Assembly (NCBI GenBank): GCA_007127175.1
Contig: SKZX01000121.1
Span: forward strand, 1-7,845
Reading direction: 5' to 3'
DNA length: 7,845 nucleotides
Origin: Desulfobacterales bacterium
Lineage (GTDB): Bacteria > Desulfobacterota > Desulfobacteria > Desulfobacterales > Desulfosalsimonadaceae
Below are positions 5,573-7,845 of the stretch, one piece after another. How positions within the stretch are numbered: the stretch's first letter is position 1; each line of letters opens with the position of its first letter. Under the pieces are notes generated by a model. It was not told the DNA's origin. It saw nothing but the letters and a program-made list of their open reading frames with translations, and made no database searches. A program made the translations under genes and the position numbers.

Positions 5573-7845
5573 TCAATGGGTTGGGGCTGTCTTCTGGTCG
5601 TTGATTTCAAGCGCCTGTTCGATATTCACCGAAATCATGCGTGATCCGCCGCTCTTTACCGTTGTTATGCCGAAAAGCATATCGGAAAACGCCATGGTTT
5701 GTTTTTTGTGGGATATCATTATGATCTGGGTTTTTTCCCCGATAATCCGGAGCAGTTCATTAAAACGGTGAACATTGAGGTCGTCCAGGGGGGAATCGAT
5801 TTCGTCCAGCAGGCAGAAGGATGCCGGGTTCAGCATAAATATCGAGAAGATAAACGCAATGGCGGAAAGCGCTTTTTCCCCTCCTGAAAGGAGGCTCAGG
5901 CGGCTGATTTTTTTCCCCGGCGGCTGGATCATGAGTTCCACCCCTGTTTCAAGCGGCATATCCGGGCGCGTCAGTTCAAGCCATGCCGCCCCGCCGTTGA
6001 AAAGCTTGGGGAAAAGCGCCATAAACTGTTCATTAATGGCTTCAAAGGTTCTGAGAAACAGGTTGCGGGTGATGCGGTTGATTTTCTTGATCACCTTTTC
6101 GAGGTCGTTGAGCGCGTCTTCCAGATCCTTTCGCTGAGCCGTCAGAAAGTCCCGTCTTGATTTCTCCCGCTCGTAAGCGTCTATGGCACCGAGATTGACA
6201 TCGCCGATGGCCTCGATTTCAGTGCGCAACCCGACCCTTTCCTTCTCCATGCGGTCGATAGAAAAACCGGGAACGGTGACGGCATCGCGGTATTCCGGCA
6301 GAACCGTTGAAAACGGTTCCGGATAGCGTTCCAGGTAGCGGGTGACGACATTTTCACGGTTGAGATGCAATCCGGAAAGCTCCAGCTCAAGCCGATGTAT
6401 TTTTTCCCTTGTTTTTTCCAGCTCTGTTTTTGATTCGTTGATGCGGTTATCGGTATGCGCCTGTTTTTCAACAATCGATTGGAAGTCAGCCGTTTCTTCG
6501 TCAAGGTCCCGTTTTATCTGTTTCAGGCTTGCCATTGTTTCATCAAGCCTTGCTTTGCAGGCGGCCATTTTTTCGGCGACCGTTTTTGCAAGGGCCTTTC
6601 CCGATTCAATGTTTCGTCGTATGGCATCAGCCCGTTCAGCTCCGTCCGTTTTGATTGTTTTCAATCGGGAGAGGGTGCGGTGGGTGTTGTCCATTTCAGC
6701 GGAAAGCCGGGTCGAGGCCAGTTTGAGATCAACCAGTCGTTCGTTGTGCGCTTTTACCGTTTCCTTCAAAGCCGCGATGTTGCCGGACAATTTTTCTATC
6801 TCGGTTTTTTCGGCTTCTATGTCATTTGTAATATCCATCAACAGATGGTCCTGGTGTTCAATTTCCGTGTCAATGTCCTCTTTCTCCCCGGAAAGCCGCT
6901 CTTTTTCAAGCGTCATGATTTCCAACTGCCGCCTTGAATGTTTAAGGCTTTCCATGGCTTTGTAGAGGGCCTTTTCCCCTTCGAGATGATCTGCTTCGAG
7001 GGCGAATTTTTTTTCAGTGATATCGGAAAGCCGGTTTTCAAGGGTTTTTACTTCCGCCGCCAGTTTTTTCTGACGGTTTGTTTCAGTAGCGATAAGCGCA
7101 TCAAGTTGTGTCATATCCTGCTCGATCTGGACTATTTCCTGCCTTTTTTCAAGGATGCCGGTCAACTGGTCCCGGCTGCCGCCCACCAGCACGCCCTTTT
7201 CAGACACCACATCGCCGCTGCGGGTTACGATTTTTCTGAATCCGCAGCCCTGCTGCCACAAGCGAACAGCGTCCTCAATGTCATCAACCACTGCAACCCC
7301 TGACAGCATGGCATTGATTGCGGGTTCAAATCCGGGCCGGATTTTTAAACATTCTGAAAGCAGTCTGGTCCCTTGATTGCCGGGGGGGCTGTCCGATGCG
7401 CCATTGCAGGTATGATCGTGTATATCGACAGGAATAAAACCGCTTCTGCCGGCATTTTCCTTTTTGAGATAGTGGATGCAGTCTATACCCGCATTTTGCC
7501 CGTTAACGATTATATACTGCAGGGCCTCCCCCATGGCAGCTTCAACCGCATGCTCATAACCCGGTTCGGCGTCAACGACTTCCGCTGCAATCCCCATGAT
7601 GCGGCTTTGATCGTCTATCTTTTCCCGGTTTTTCATTATTGCCTTCACCCCGTCCTTGTACCATTCAAAATTGGCTTCCATTTTTTTCAGGACGGTGAGC
7701 CTGGATTTGTATCGTGACCGGTCATTTTCGCGGGCGTTGATGGACCTGATGGCTTCTGAAAGCGCGTCATTTTTTGCCCTCAATGCGCTTTCACATTCCT
7801 TTTTCTTTATTAAGAGCGCATCAAGTCTGGATTTTATGTCATCCA
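5573..7845 (-). CDS. smc: Chromosome partition protein SMC, C-terminal part (5' end outside window)
   Basis: The frame is open through the right edge, so about 757 C-terminal residues are visible. A full SMC of about 1190 residues would lack here the N-terminal Walker A head and the first part of the coiled coil. SMC dimers with ScpAB form condensin rings that compact and segregate the chromosome. In order from the right edge: the end of coil 1; the hinge at about 7600-7170 (PGYEHAVEAAMGEALQYIIV, SGFIPVDI, AVVDDIEDAVRLW, GVLVGGSRDQLTG); a long charged coiled coil back to about 6050; then the ATPase head with signature LSGGEKAL (5890-5867), Walker B FCLLDEIDSPLDD with catalytic Asp-Glu at 5806-5801, and the switch ISHKKQTM. 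All C-terminal head motifs are intact. The stop lies 32 bp before ftsY, and smc-ftsY adjacency is common in bacteria. No promoter is visible because the start is outside. Confidence 0.96.
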   Translation of the reverse strand, partial: DDIKSRLDALLIKKKECESALRAKNDALSEAIRSINARENDRSRYKSRLTVLKKMEANFEWYKDGVKAIMKNREKIDDQSRIMGIAAEVVDAEPGYEHAVEAAMGEALQYIIVNGQNAGIDCIHYLKKENAGRSGFIPVDIHDHTCNGASDSPPGNQGTRLLSECLKIRPGFEPAINAMLSGVAVVDDIEDAVRLWQQGCGFRKIVTRSGDVVSEKGVLVGGSRDQLTGILEKRQEIVQIEQDMTQLDALIATETNRQKKLAAEVKTLENRLSDITEKKFALEADHLEGEKALYKAMESLKHSRRQLEIMTLEKERLSGEKEDIDTEIEHQDHLLMDITNDIEAEKTEIEKLSGNIAALKETVKAHNERLVDLKLASTRLSAEMDNTHRTLSRLKTIKTDGAERADAIRRNIESGKALAKTVAEKMAACKARLDETMASLKQIKRDLDEETADFQSIVEKQAHTDNRINESKTELEKTREKIHRLELELSGLHLNRENVVTRYLERYPEPFSTVLPEYRDAVTVPGFSIDRMEKERVGLRTEIEAIGDVNLGAIDAYEREKSRRDFLTAQRKDLEDALNDLEKVIKKINRITRNLFLRTFEAINEQFMALFPKLFNGGAAWLELTRPDMPLETGVELMIQPPGKKISRLSLLSGGEKALSAIAFIFSIFMLNPASFCLLDEIDSPLDDLNVHRFNELLRIIGEKTQIIMISHKKQTMAFSDMLFGITTVKSGGSRMISVNIEQALEINDQKTAPTH

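Noticed and set aside
4773..5771. 332-codon open frame on the + strand
   Set aside because: It lies opposite ftsY and the end of smc, which have clear motifs and good codon sense; its translation is rich in Cys, Phe and His as expected from an antisense shadow.
6342..7717. Several + strand open frames of 114-207 codons
   Set aside because: All are antisense to the smc coiled coil and hinge; Ser/Phe-rich translations without recognisable domains are the mirror of Glu/Lys-rich coiled coil.
1..7845. CRISPR arrays, tRNA, rRNA, insertion sequences, defence or phage modules
   Set aside because: No regularly spaced long repeats, tRNA cloverleaf, transposase motif or anti-phage domain was seen; coding density is taken up by housekeeping genes.

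Overview
This window looks like ordinary core chromosome of a Gram-negative, probably a Desulfobacterota (delta-proteobacterial, Desulfobacterales-like) bacterium. That placement is inference. It rests on the style of the encoded proteins, the smc-ftsY pairing, an FtsY with an N-terminal membrane segment, and the short degenerate tandem repeats in the first intergenic region. No rRNA, tRNA, transposase, integrase, phage gene or CRISPR array is visible.

The layout is two convergent blocks. The left block reads on the + strand. A 226-bp leader carries two unrelated short tandem repeats. It is followed by a small PC4-like (putative single-stranded DNA binding) protein (227-487), a nucleoside-phosphorylase-fold enzyme (493-1269), NAD-dependent DNA ligase ligA (1266-3308) and acylphosphatase acyP (3354-3638). 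The first three are 5 bp apart or overlap by 4 bp, which suggests one transcript; acyP follows after 45 bp with its own ribosome binding site. A strong symmetric hairpin at 3678-3710, flanked by A and T runs, probably ends transcription from both sides.

The right block reads on the - strand, from the right edge leftward. It holds the C-terminal two thirds of smc (5573-7845, cut by the window end), ftsY (4353-5540), a 70-codon unrecognised ORF whose ATG overlaps the ftsY stop (4141-4353), and hup for an HU-type nucleoid protein (3741-4013). hup appears to have its own promoter, a consensus -35 with a 17-bp spacer.

Functionally, the genes cover DNA joining during replication and repair (LigA), chromosome condensation and segregation (SMC), nucleoid architecture (HU), possible ssDNA binding (PC4-like), membrane-protein targeting (FtsY) and small-molecule housekeeping (AcyP, nucleoside phosphorylase). 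I do not see a convincing new multi-gene system. The places that deserve a second look are the repeat-bearing leader at 58-214, the PC4-like/phosphorylase/ligA/acyP gene order, and the ftsY-hup interval with its coupled small ORF and inverted repeat.
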